Source of the DNA: Chryseobacterium mulctrae
Lineage (GTDB): Bacteria > Bacteroidota > Bacteroidia > Flavobacteriales > Weeksellaceae
Direction of reading: 5' to 3'
Length of the DNA stretch: 64,000 nucleotides
Assembly (NCBI RefSeq): GCF_006175945.1
Contig: NZ_VAJL01000001.1
Location: 2,356,001-2,420,000, forward strand
The notes below the pieces were generated by a model. It had not been told where the DNA came from. It did no database searches and saw only the letters and a list, made by a program, of their open reading frames with translations. A program made the translations under genes and the position numbers. Of this stretch, positions 45,074-52,473 are shown one piece after another (within the stretch, counting starts at the first letter, position 1; each line of letters begins with the position of its first letter).

Positions 45074-46297
45074 ATCAAATCTTTGAAGAATAAAATTCCT
45101 TTCTATTGTAAAATACCGACCTGTTTTGTTCTGTTGGAAAAAACTTAAACCATAATCGAGGTCGTATTTGATATAGGCTAAAGAATTACTTTGAGGTTCG
45201 AGTTTCCAGTTTTCTTTCAAGAGTTTCCGGACATCGTTAACTGTCCAATATTGTTTGCTGAACATTTTGCCAAACATATTGAAAATATCCTGCGGAACGA
45301 AATGAATATTACTGTCTTCTGTATTTTCAAAAAACACATATAAAAGCTCGATGATCTTAGATTCCAGTTTATTGTTATTTTTCCAAACCAATTTCTGAAG
45401 GGCTTTTGTTCTGATCTGGGAATCAGTGAACCACATCCTTGTCTTCTTACGGCTGTGAAAAGGTCTTTGGATTAGGTAACGAAGGAAATAGGGAATCTCC
45501 TTGTTTAGATTGTGGAGGAATTCAGTGTTCTCGCTTTTGATTGATCTTACTTTAATAATCCAGAATCGGATCTCATTTTCATCAATCTGAATGAAGTTAT
45601 CTTCATTATTGGAACAGAGAATGAATTTTCCAAAAAATTCCACTTCTTCACGATCTTTTCCTTTTGCCTCCTTCTTGTCTTTATCAGTCGTTGAAAGATA
45701 TTTTAATCGTTCTGTAATTTCCTTTTTGTCAAAGAATACTTCATCAATAGCAACTATAAGCATCGATGTCCAATCCGAATTGAACTGACTACTGAAAGAA
45801 TCTCCCTTGATGTAAGTCATATTTAGTCCAAAAATGGATTTCAGCCATTTTATGAATGTAGATTTTCCTGTAGACCTTTCTTTGCTTACAAGACAAAGAA
45901 TAGGGAGTGTCTGTGTTGGATATTCAAGCAATATCTTTATGTAATCTAAGCCCAGCTCTAATTGCTCTCCGAAAATATGTTCCATAAATTTAAGTGAGTA
46001 TGGAATTTTGTTTAGTATAGCTTCAGAACTAATATTTTCTTCGATTGGTTGATAAGGAATCTCATTGTAGATATTGTAGAATCCGTCAACTATCTGCTCA
46101 TAATTCAGATGAGAGGGAATACAGCAGAATCCATCGTACTTTGAAACTTTTGAAACGTAGATTTTTCCGTGGTCGCTAATAATAGTTTCACGATTCCATC
46201 TCACCAAAATTGAGATCTTGTCTCCGGAGATTAATGGTTTTTCAATCGTTTTATAGTACGTTGTTCCTACTCGTAGATAAGGGATTTTTTCGCTCAT
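45059..46297 (-). CDS. SF3-helicase/primase-like replication protein (DUF5906 type)
   Basis: About 412 residues from ATG 46297 (MSEKIPYLRVGTTYYKT); a longer frame to 46357 lacks support. The P-loop LVSKERSTGKSTFIKWLKSI (about residue 130-150), the acidic Walker B VAIDEVFF and the motif C-like FILCSNNEDNFI give an SF3 helicase as in P4-type phage and integrative-element replication proteins. The C-terminal third is a winged-helix-like DNA-binding region. It probably unwinds the origin, with the toprim protein as primase. Confidence 0.78.
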   Translation of the reverse strand: MSEKIPYLRVGTTYYKTIEKPLISGDKISILVRWNRETIISDHGKIYVSKVSKYDGFCCIPSHLNYEQIVDGFYNIYNEIPYQPIEENISSEAILNKIPYSLKFMEHIFGEQLELGLDYIKILLEYPTQTLPILCLVSKERSTGKSTFIKWLKSIFGLNMTYIKGDSFSSQFNSDWTSMLIVAIDEVFFDKKEITERLKYLSTTDKDKKEAKGKDREEVEFFGKFILCSNNEDNFIQIDENEIRFWIIKVRSIKSENTEFLHNLNKEIPYFLRYLIQRPFHSRKKTRMWFTDSQIRTKALQKLVWKNNNKLESKIIELLYVFFENTEDSNIHFVPQDIFNMFGKMFSKQYWTVNDVRKLLKENWKLEPQSNSLAYIKYDLDYGLSFFQQNKTGRYFTIERNFILQRFDEMMS

Positions 46298-46380
46298 TTT
46301 AAAAGAGTTTGTTTCCGTACAGAAATACGGATAGGTTAAACAAAAGAAGAAATGCAACTTTCAATGAGAATTAGTTACAC

Positions 46381-46656
46381 TTACTTTCTTCGATTTTTTC
46401 CATATTCTAATAATTCTTTTTTGGAATAGTAATAGCGACCGCTAAAATTGTAATAGGGTAGGTTTTTGTTTTTTCTCCAATCAATAATGGTGGGAAGAGA
46501 AACGTGCAGGAATTTAGCAGCTTCAATCTGTGGGATGAGGTCTTCCGGTTGTTGTTCTGCTTTAGAGGGCAACGTGAATTCAGTTGCCTTCTTAAGAATG
46601 ATTTCAACCGCTTTTTCCAAATCTCCTTTGGAATGGGAATAGAGTTGTAAGGACAT
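46381..46656 (-). CDS. excisionase-like helix-turn-helix protein
   Basis: A 91-residue protein with a MerR/excisionase-like HTH (LIPQIEAAKFLHVSLPTIID then WRKNKNLPYYNFSGRYYYSK) at residues about 40-85. Such proteins in Bacteroidota integrative elements direct excision or regulate the replication genes. It is placed between the integrase and the helicase-primase, all in the same orientation. Confidence 0.8.
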   Translation of the reverse strand: MSLQLYSHSKGDLEKAVEIILKKATEFTLPSKAEQQPEDLIPQIEAAKFLHVSLPTIIDWRKNKNLPYYNFSGRYYYSKKELLEYGKNRRK

Positions 46657-46953
46657 ATTATTGTATTTTAAATTGGTTTAAATTTAAATGCAATAATATC
46701 AATTTAGTAGCTGTTAATCAAATAGTTACAGATTTTATGGATTCATCCAATTTAATGCAAGCTAGCCCAAATTTTATTTTTTTTAATCCAGATTAATCTA
46801 AATTATAACACATTAGACTTTTGAGTTGTCTCGGATTTTTAACTAAATTTAACTAAAAATTGCCCTTTTTAATATAGTTTAACTTTTATTCTGTTTAATT
46901 CAGAAATAAAGATTATGTAGATTATTTAAAAATAAATCAAGATATAAAGGAAA
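46657..46953. other. intergenic gap of the integrative element
   Basis: About 300 bp, very AT-rich, with several TTTAACT/TTTAAC words around 46831-46882 that could bind the HTH protein or integrase arms. No gene is seen. Confidence 0.4.
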
Positions 46954-48183
46954 TCATCCCCACGCTTTGTCCATTTGTTCGTCTGTGAATGCTTCTGTTA
47001 CTTTCATATACTTATCCAGAACAGCATCTTTCTTAATATTGGCAATTTTCTTTATTGCTTTTGGCTCCATTCCTAATAGTAAAGAATTTGTAATGAATGT
47101 TTTTCTTGCTGTATGGCTTGTTATGAATTTACATTTGGGTTGTGTGAGTGATTTTTTCTTATTACCCACAAACCAATGACTTGTGAATGGTTGCTTGATT
47201 TCTGCTAATTCACAACAATCTTTGATGTATTCATTGAATTTTTGAGAAGAGATAACGGGGAGGGGTTCATAGATAGTTCCTTTGTATTTCTCTAAAATAG
47301 CTTTTGCGTATTTGTTCAGCCTAATAGCGTGATTCTGTGTTTTAGTTTTCTGAATAGAAAGAACTATATGGTCTTCAGAAATATTTGCTAAATGTAGTTT
47401 TGAAAGATCAGAAAACCGTAAGCCTGTGAAACATCCCATACAATAGAAATCCCGAACGTGAGACAGTCGATTGCTTTCAAAATCTTTTTCGTATAGTTTC
47501 ATCAACTCTTCAAATGTTAAATACACAATGTCAATGTCGTGTTCAACAGCTCTAAATTTCTCGAACTCCCTGTTTGCATTATATCCTTTTTCTGTTGCCC
47601 AGTTTAAAAATGACTTTAAAACCTTGATTACTTTAGCGAAATAATTTTGCTTCATCTTTTTTATTTCGTACGAGTAATCTCTTAATGATTCAAAAAAATC
47701 TTCATCAATCTTATCAAAAGAAAGCGAAATTCCATTTTCCTTACAAAAGAATTCCAGATAGTTTTTTACAGTAGTTTGACCCTTGATGGTGTTCGGAGTT
47801 TTTATCAATTTTCCTTTGTCAATATATTGTGTAAAGCATTTGAAAAAGTCGAATTCACTGGATGCTTCAACTTTTTCATTTGAATCAAACTTTTCAATAA
47901 ACAAATCCTTTGTTGGTTCAAGCTTATTTGCTCTGAAATAAAGCGAAATGTCTTGAATTTTGGTTTCTATCTGTTGGAGTTTTTCATTTATTTCGTCATA
48001 GCCATAATAAGTATCTTTTTTTGAATTAGCTTTCACTCGATTGTTCTGCCAATCATTTAATTTACAATTCAATCCAGTATTTCTTTTTATTATAGAGCTG
48101 TCAATTCTGAATAATATCCTAATTGGCATTAAACCGTCTTGACTTACTTTGTCCTTTCTTAACTCAAAATTGTACTTTATCAT
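46954..48183 (-). CDS. tyrosine site-specific integrase of the integrative element
   Basis: A 409-residue integrase with an N-terminal arm-binding domain (residues about 1-90), a SAM-like core-binding domain (about 100-210: GQTTVKNYLEFFCKENGISL) and a catalytic domain with Arg in MGCFTGLRFSDLSKL, Lys in IVLSIQKTKTQNH, H-x-x-R in SHTARKTFITNSLL, and Tyr in AVLDKYMKV. It is typical of Bacteroidota integrative elements and satellites. Its 5' side faces the candidate attachment region at 48335, as is usual. Confidence 0.88.
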   Translation of the reverse strand: MIKYNFELRKDKVSQDGLMPIRILFRIDSSIIKRNTGLNCKLNDWQNNRVKANSKKDTYYGYDEINEKLQQIETKIQDISLYFRANKLEPTKDLFIEKFDSNEKVEASSEFDFFKCFTQYIDKGKLIKTPNTIKGQTTVKNYLEFFCKENGISLSFDKIDEDFFESLRDYSYEIKKMKQNYFAKVIKVLKSFLNWATEKGYNANREFEKFRAVEHDIDIVYLTFEELMKLYEKDFESNRLSHVRDFYCMGCFTGLRFSDLSKLHLANISEDHIVLSIQKTKTQNHAIRLNKYAKAILEKYKGTIYEPLPVISSQKFNEYIKDCCELAEIKQPFTSHWFVGNKKKSLTQPKCKFITSHTARKTFITNSLLLGMEPKAIKKIANIKKDAVLDKYMKVTEAFTDEQMDKAWG

Positions 48184-48334
48184 AAGTTGAAATAGATTTA
48201 AATAAATGTAAGGGGGAACAAAAGGGGGAATTAATTTGCATTTAAAATTATTAAATATGAAAAAACAAATTAATTAGAAACCTATTGTATATCAAAGTTA
48301 TTGAATATAAACGAATTAAAAACAAGAAAAATTA

Positions 48335-48372
48335 AGAAAGGTTTCATAATACCTCCGTCTGGGGTACAAAGA
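48335..48372 (+). other. candidate attachment region next to integrase
   Basis: AAGAAAGGTTTCATAATACC and CTCCGTCTGGGGTACAAAG lie between the integrase promoter side and a strong plus-strand terminator with no gene in front of it. This looks like the 3' end of an RNA gene left by integration, but I cannot fit a tRNA or tmRNA cleanly. Confidence 0.3.
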
Positions 48373-48405
48373 AAGACTGTTAATCATTGATTAACAGTCT
48401 TTTTT
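48373..48405 (+). terminator. strong rho-independent terminator
   Basis: A 14-bp stem AAGACTGTTAATCA/TGATTAACAGTCTT followed by TTTTG. No plus-strand gene precedes it within the window, which supports the idea of a displaced host transcript end. Confidence 0.85.
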
Positions 48406-48470
48406 GTTTCTATGTCCTTGTATTTTAAATTGAAATTATTCTTTTGATTTACTTCTTCTATAGAGAAAAA

Positions 48471-48493
48471 TAAACCCTCACATTTGCGAGGGC
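48471..48493 (-). terminator. terminator after the acetyltransferase gene
   Basis: Stem CCCTC/GAGGG with an 8-nt loop, followed on the minus strand by TTTATTTTTC, 10 bp beyond the stop of the 48503 gene. Confidence 0.7.
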
Positions 48494-48502
48494 TATATAT
48501 TC

Positions 48503-48955
48503 TTAAGGTCTAAACATTTCCGTATGCGGAATGTTGTCTTCCAAATATTTCTTTTCGGTAGCTGTAAAGCCAAAACCTGAATAAAATCTCAACAGATAAT
48601 CCTGTGCAGAAATTCTTACTTCAGAAGTTTTAAAACGGTTTTCTATCGTTTCAACTGCATATTGTATCAATTGCTTTCCTAGATTTTTTCCTCTGCCTTT
48701 TTCTGAGGTTAAAACTCTTCCAATTGAAGTTTCGTCATATTTTATTCCTCTGTCAAAAATTCGGCAGTATGCTAATACGGTTTTATCCTCTTGCTCTGCC
48801 CAAAGATGCAGTGCTTTTTGATCATATCCATCCAAATCTGGATAAGGCGTGTTTTGCTCAACCACAAAAACATCTACTCTTGCTTTGATGATTTCGTATA
48901 GTTCTGAAGTCGTCAGTTCTTCGAAACTTTTTATTTTCCAAACAATATTACTCAT
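48503..48955 (-). CDS. elaA: GNAT-family N-acetyltransferase, ElaA-like
   Basis: A 150-residue GNAT protein that closely follows the ElaA pattern: ELYEIIKARVDVFVVEQNTP at the N-terminus, ALHLWAEQEDKTVLAYCRIF, and the acetyl-CoA-binding block IGRVLTSEKGRGKNLGKQLI. The substrate is not known. It overlaps engB by 8 bp, so the two are co-transcribed and translationally coupled. Confidence 0.8.
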   Translation of the reverse strand: MSNIVWKIKSFEELTTSELYEIIKARVDVFVVEQNTPYPDLDGYDQKALHLWAEQEDKTVLAYCRIFDRGIKYDETSIGRVLTSEKGRGKNLGKQLIQYAVETIENRFKTSEVRISAQDYLLRFYSGFGFTATEKKYLEDNIPHTEMFRP

Positions 48956-49571
48956 TGAAATTAACGCTATTATTAACTAAAAATTCGTTTGTTGTCTGAA
49001 TGAAATTTAAAATTTCATCGCATCCTTCTTTCTTTTCTGCTGAGGTTACATACATTTCAGGGAGATCAGCCCATGTTTTCAGCAATTCATTTTTATAGGC
49101 TTCAACATTTTTGATGGCAATGTTGGGTTTCAGTTTATCTGCTTTCGTAAAAACAATTGAAAACGGAACTCCGCTTTCGCCACACCATTGTATAAATTCC
49201 AAATCGATCTTTTGTGGATTGTGACGTGAGTCTACCAATACAAAAAGATTCACAAGGTTTCTTCTGTTAAGAATATAGTTGGTAATCAGTTTTTCAAAAT
49301 CTTTTCTTAGAACTTTCGAAACTTTTGCATATCCATAACCAGGTAAATCGGTAAGATACCAGTTTTCGTTAACCAAAAAATGATTAATAAGCTGGGTTTT
49401 TCCCGGCGTTCCTGATGTTTTTGCTAAATCTTTGTGGTTCATCATTGCATTAATCAATGAAGACTTACCTACGTTTGATCTCCCAATGAAAGCATATTCC
49501 GGCATGTCCGGTTCTGGGCATTCTTGCCATTTTCCACTGCTTTTTACAAACGTTGCTGTTTTTATAACCAT
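48948..49571 (-). CDS. engB: ribosome-biogenesis GTPase EngB/YsxC/YihA
   Basis: A 207-residue small GTPase. G1 FIGRSNVGKSSLIN (about residues 29-42), G3 TDLPGYGYAKV, G4 VFTKADKLKP and G5 VTSAEKK are all present, with the family-specific GTPGKTQLINHF switch. It acts in assembly of the large ribosomal subunit. It is usually essential and single-copy. It lies upstream of the elaA-like gene in a two-gene operon. Confidence 0.95.
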   Translation of the reverse strand: MVIKTATFVKSSGKWQECPEPDMPEYAFIGRSNVGKSSLINAMMNHKDLAKTSGTPGKTQLINHFLVNENWYLTDLPGYGYAKVSKVLRKDFEKLITNYILNRRNLVNLFVLVDSRHNPQKIDLEFIQWCGESGVPFSIVFTKADKLKPNIAIKNVEAYKNELLKTWADLPEMYVTSAEKKEGCDEILNFIQTTNEFLVNNSVNFNE

Positions 49572-49599
49572 TTTATTGATTTTTATATTTAGAAAAATA

Positions 49600-49625
49600 A
49601 ACCATTAAGAAGAGTCTTAATGGTT
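49600..49625 (-). terminator. terminator after the hydrolase gene
   Basis: An 11-bp perfect stem AACCATTAAGA/TCTTAATGGTT with a 4-nt loop, followed on the minus strand by TATTTTTCT. It separates the hydrolase transcript from engB. Confidence 0.8.
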
Positions 49626-49632
49626 TATCGTT

Positions 49633-50394
49633 TTATATTTTGTCTTTTACCCAGTCGTAAAGAATTTCATTAAACTCATCTGGCTTTTCCATCATGGCAG
49701 CATGTCCGCATTTATCAATCCAGAATAAATCTGAATTAGGGATAAATTTGTGCATGTCGATTGCAACTTCCGGAGGTGTTACATTGTCTTGTTTTCCCCA
49801 AATAAGACATGTTGGTCTTGAGATTTTAGGAAGATCATTCAACATATTGTGTTTGATGGCGCTTCTTGCCAACATTACCGTTTTAATTCCTTTCATTCGG
49901 TCATTTACCACGCTGAAAACTTCATCTACCAAATCTTCAGTAGCAACTGAAGGGTCATAGAAAACCTCTTCTGCTTTCTTTCTGATATAGGAACGGTCGT
50001 TTTTTCTTGGGAAACTGTCGCCAAAAGCTCTTTCGTATAAACCAGAACTTCCTGTTAGTACAAGGTTTTGTACTAAGTCTGGGCGCGCCAAAGTTAAAAT
50101 TAAACCAACATGACCACCCATAGAATTACCTACAATGGTAACTGGTTTGCCAATATTGGTTTCGATAAATTTGATTACAAATTTTGCAATCGTTGTGAGA
50201 TTGGTATTGAGTACCGGCAAATCGTAAATCGGTAATTGAGGTACATAAACCTTAAAACCTTTTTCTGAAAAAAAACTCACCATTTTATCAAAATTACTCA
50301 ATCCACCCATCAACCCGTGCAAAAGCACAAGAGGGTGACCTTCTCCAGCTTCTATAAAGTTATATTTCTTTTCTTTTTTTGTACTAAATCTCAT
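49633..50394 (-). CDS. alpha/beta-hydrolase
   Basis: A 253-residue alpha/beta-hydrolase: oxyanion-hole block LVLLHGLMGG, nucleophile elbow VGNSMGGHVGL (Ser at about 95), acid Asp in WGKQDNVTPPE, and catalytic His in DKCGHAAMMEKPDEF. It belongs to the general MhpC/BioH-like group; the substrate is unknown. It is divergent from mraZ, a common arrangement in flavobacteria. Confidence 0.88.
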   Translation of the reverse strand: MRFSTKKEKKYNFIEAGEGHPLVLLHGLMGGLSNFDKMVSFFSEKGFKVYVPQLPIYDLPVLNTNLTTIAKFVIKFIETNIGKPVTIVGNSMGGHVGLILTLARPDLVQNLVLTGSSGLYERAFGDSFPRKNDRSYIRKKAEEVFYDPSVATEDLVDEVFSVVNDRMKGIKTVMLARSAIKHNMLNDLPKISRPTCLIWGKQDNVTPPEVAIDMHKFIPNSDLFWIDKCGHAAMMEKPDEFNEILYDWVKDKI

Positions 50395-50618
50395 AATGCC
50401 TATCTAAGCCTTGCAAAAATACAAATTAAACACCAAAAATTTTTTGATATAACTAATATAAACTAAAAATAATATATGAAACCTATTGTTGTGGTATTTT
50501 TTACAATTCTTTTTGTTATGCCTTGAATACAAGAAGGTTTATATTATAGATTAAATGAATTATTTTATCTCTCTGATAGTCAATATTTAATGAAACTTAT
50601 TAACATTAAGTCAAAAAG

Positions 50619-50643
50619 TGGGAAAAAGTGGGAGGATTTGGAA
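50619..50643 (+). promoter_or_regulatory. MraZ operator (three TGGGA-type repeats)
   Basis: TGGGA at 50619, TGGGA at 50629 and TGGAA at 50639, each starting exactly 10 bp after the last, match the TGGGN repeats with 5-bp spacers bound by MraZ in other bacteria. They sit just upstream of a TATTTTTG (-7) box at 50653-50660 and the mraZ ATG at 50667, so MraZ probably represses its own operon. Confidence 0.75.
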
Positions 50644-50666
50644 AAATATTTATATTTTTGTTCCAA

Positions 50667-51125
50667 ATGAGAAATTTCATTGGAACATATGAGTGCAAAA
50701 TAGACGACAAGGGTCGCCTTAAAGTGCCTTCATCGCTAATTAAGCAGATGGAGGACTTTGAGGATAAAACCTTTGTGGTAAAGCGTTCTGTGTTTCAACC
50801 ATGTCTTGAAGTTTACCCTATGAAAGCCTGGGATAAGCTGATGGATAAGATAAATAAGTTGAATAGATTCATCAAAAAAAATGCAGATTTTATAAGAATG
50901 TTTACAGCAGGAGTGAAGACGGTTGAGCTTGATACCGCCGGAAGACTGCAGATTTCGAAAGATCTTACCCATTTTGGAAGCCTTACAAAGGATATTGTGA
51001 TAACGAGTGCGGGAGAACTTTTTGAAATTTGGGATAAAGAAGCTTATGAAAAAGTAATTGCGACCAATGAAGACGATTTTGCAAGCCTTGCAGAAGATGT
51101 GATGGGAGCGTTTGATGAAGAATAA
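50667..51125 (+). CDS. mraZ: transcriptional regulator MraZ
   Basis: 152 residues from ATG 50667 (MRNFIGTYECKIDDKGRLKV); an upstream start at 50628 would run across the operator and promoter. Two AbrB-like swapped-hairpin halves each carry the D-x-x-G-R-L signature (DDKGRLKVPSSL and DTAGRLQISKDL). It binds TGGGN repeats in front of the dcw operon. First gene of the operon, 20 bp before rsmH. Confidence 0.95.
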   Translation: MRNFIGTYECKIDDKGRLKVPSSLIKQMEDFEDKTFVVKRSVFQPCLEVYPMKAWDKLMDKINKLNRFIKKNADFIRMFTAGVKTVELDTAGRLQISKDLTHFGSLTKDIVITSAGELFEIWDKEAYEKVIATNEDDFASLAEDVMGAFDEE

Positions 51126-51145
51126 TTAAATAAACACAAATAAGC

Positions 51146-52039
51146 ATGTATCACAACCCCGTTTTATTGAAGCAAAGTGTGGATGATTTGGTGACCAATC
51201 CAGACGGAATTTATGTGGACTGCACATTTGGTGGCGGTGGACATTCACGCGAGATTGTAAGCCGACTTTCCGAAAAAGGAAAATTATACGGTTTTGATCA
51301 GGATCTTGATGCTCTTAAAAATAATATCGACGACCCGAAATTTACGTTAATCAATCAGAATTTCAGATTCCTTGAAAATTCTCTTTTGATGTATGGTGTT
51401 TCTCAGGTTGACGGTATTTTGGCTGATCTTGGAGTTTCGTCTCATCAATTCGATGCAGGCGAAAGAGGTTTTTCTACGAGAAGCAATGCGCCACTTGATA
51501 TGAGAATGAACGTTATGCAGAGTCTTGATGCTAAAAAAGTAATCAATGAGTATGACGAAGAAGCTTTAGCGGATATTTTTTATTACTATGGTGAATTGAG
51601 AGAAGCGAGAAAATTAGCTCGTGACATCGTACATAACAGAAAAAATAAAACCATAGAAACTACTGAAGATCTGAAAAAACTGTTCAGTTATCTTCCGCCG
51701 CATAAAGTGAATAAATTTTATGCGCAGTTGTTTCAGGCAATAAGAATTGAGGTTAATCAGGAACTTGAAGTTTTAAAAGAAATGCTGGTTCAGTCTTATA
51801 AAATTTTAAAACCAGGTGGACGATTGGTGGTTATTTCTTACCATTCTCTGGAAGACCGTTTGGTAAAAAGATTTTTGAAAAACGGAATGTTTGAAGGTGA
51901 GCCGCAACGTGATATCTACGGAAATTACGAAAAAGCATTCGAATTGGTGAAGAGCAAAGCAATTATTCCTGATGATAAGGAAATTGAAGAAAACTCAAGA
52001 GCCAGAAGTGCTAAAATGAGAACCGGAATAAAAGTATAA
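51146..52039 (+). CDS. rsmH: 16S rRNA (cytosine-1402-N4)-methyltransferase RsmH
   Basis: A 297-residue SAM-dependent methyltransferase (MraW): start YHNPVLLKQSVDDLV, SAM motif I YVDCTFGGGGHSREI, ILADLGVSSHQFD, and the C-terminal VVISYHSLEDRLVKRF and RARSAKMRTG. It methylates C1402 in the ribosomal P site. Length and place after mraZ are typical. Confidence 0.96.
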   Translation: MYHNPVLLKQSVDDLVTNPDGIYVDCTFGGGGHSREIVSRLSEKGKLYGFDQDLDALKNNIDDPKFTLINQNFRFLENSLLMYGVSQVDGILADLGVSSHQFDAGERGFSTRSNAPLDMRMNVMQSLDAKKVINEYDEEALADIFYYYGELREARKLARDIVHNRKNKTIETTEDLKKLFSYLPPHKVNKFYAQLFQAIRIEVNQELEVLKEMLVQSYKILKPGGRLVVISYHSLEDRLVKRFLKNGMFEGEPQRDIYGNYEKAFELVKSKAIIPDDKEIEENSRARSAKMRTGIKV

Positions 52040-52105
52040 ATGATAAATAATGATTGATAAATGATTTAAGATCAATTATAATTTATCAATCATCAATTAT
52101 TGAAA
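52040..52105. repeat. AT-rich palindrome between rsmH and ftsL
   Basis: TAATGATTGATAAAT is mirrored by ATTTATCAATCATCAATTA with a 16-bp loop. The same word family (TGATNATTGATAAATGAT) occurs in the gaps at 55992 and 60046. Confidence 0.65.
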
Positions 52106-52107
52106 AC

Positions 52108-52473
52108 GTGGCAAAAAGAACAACAAATCGCCCTCAGAGAAGACTTACTTTTATAGATATTATAAAAGGAAATTTCCTGAACCGTGATGAAATAAAAATT
52201 CATTACAAGTTTTTCCTGTTGTTGTTTGTCTTAATGATGGCGATGATTTATAGTAATCATTTAGTCAACAAAAAAATAAAGATTGTTAACGCTTTAAAAG
52301 AAGAAACAGAAGAATATAAATCAAGAAACGCTTACGCTCAAAGCAAGCTGATCAAAGTAAAAATGGAATCTCAATTGGGCAAAGAAGTGGCTGTAGATTC
52401 ATTAATGACTTTAGAAAGTCACCCGCACAAATTGTTAATCAAACTAGACAGTAGTGATGCAAAAACAAAATGA
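52108..52473 (+). CDS. ftsL: FtsL-like cell-division protein
   Basis: About 121 residues from GTG 52108 (VAKRTTNRPQRRLTFIDIIK); an ATG at 52054 lies inside the palindrome and adds residues encoded by it, so it is less likely. One transmembrane helix (KFFLLLFVLMMAMIYSNHLV) followed by a short periplasmic coiled coil (ALKEETEEYKSRNAYAQSKL) is the FtsL layout. It would bridge FtsQ/FtsB and FtsW/FtsI in the divisome. It overlaps ftsI by 20 bp. Confidence 0.82.
   Translation: MAKRTTNRPQRRLTFIDIIKGNFLNRDEIKIHYKFFLLLFVLMMAMIYSNHLVNKKIKIVNALKEETEEYKSRNAYAQSKLIKVKMESQLGKEVAVDSLMTLESHPHKLLIKLDSSDAKTK

Noticed and set aside
46244..46259. ATCGTTTTATAGTACG as a motif copy
   Set aside because: It is inside the helicase-primase gene and shares only the first eight bases plus scattered positions.
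48335..48372. tRNA or tmRNA gene end
   Set aside because: A T-arm cannot be drawn with a normal 7-nt loop and five pairs, so only a weak attachment-site suggestion is kept.
49627..49642. ATCGTTTTATATTTTG near the hydrolase stop as a motif copy
   Set aside because: Only the first eight bases match; it is in conserved chromosome and partly coding.
50628..50666. Upstream start for mraZ
   Set aside because: It would translate the MraZ operator and the -7 box; the conserved N-terminus begins at 50667.
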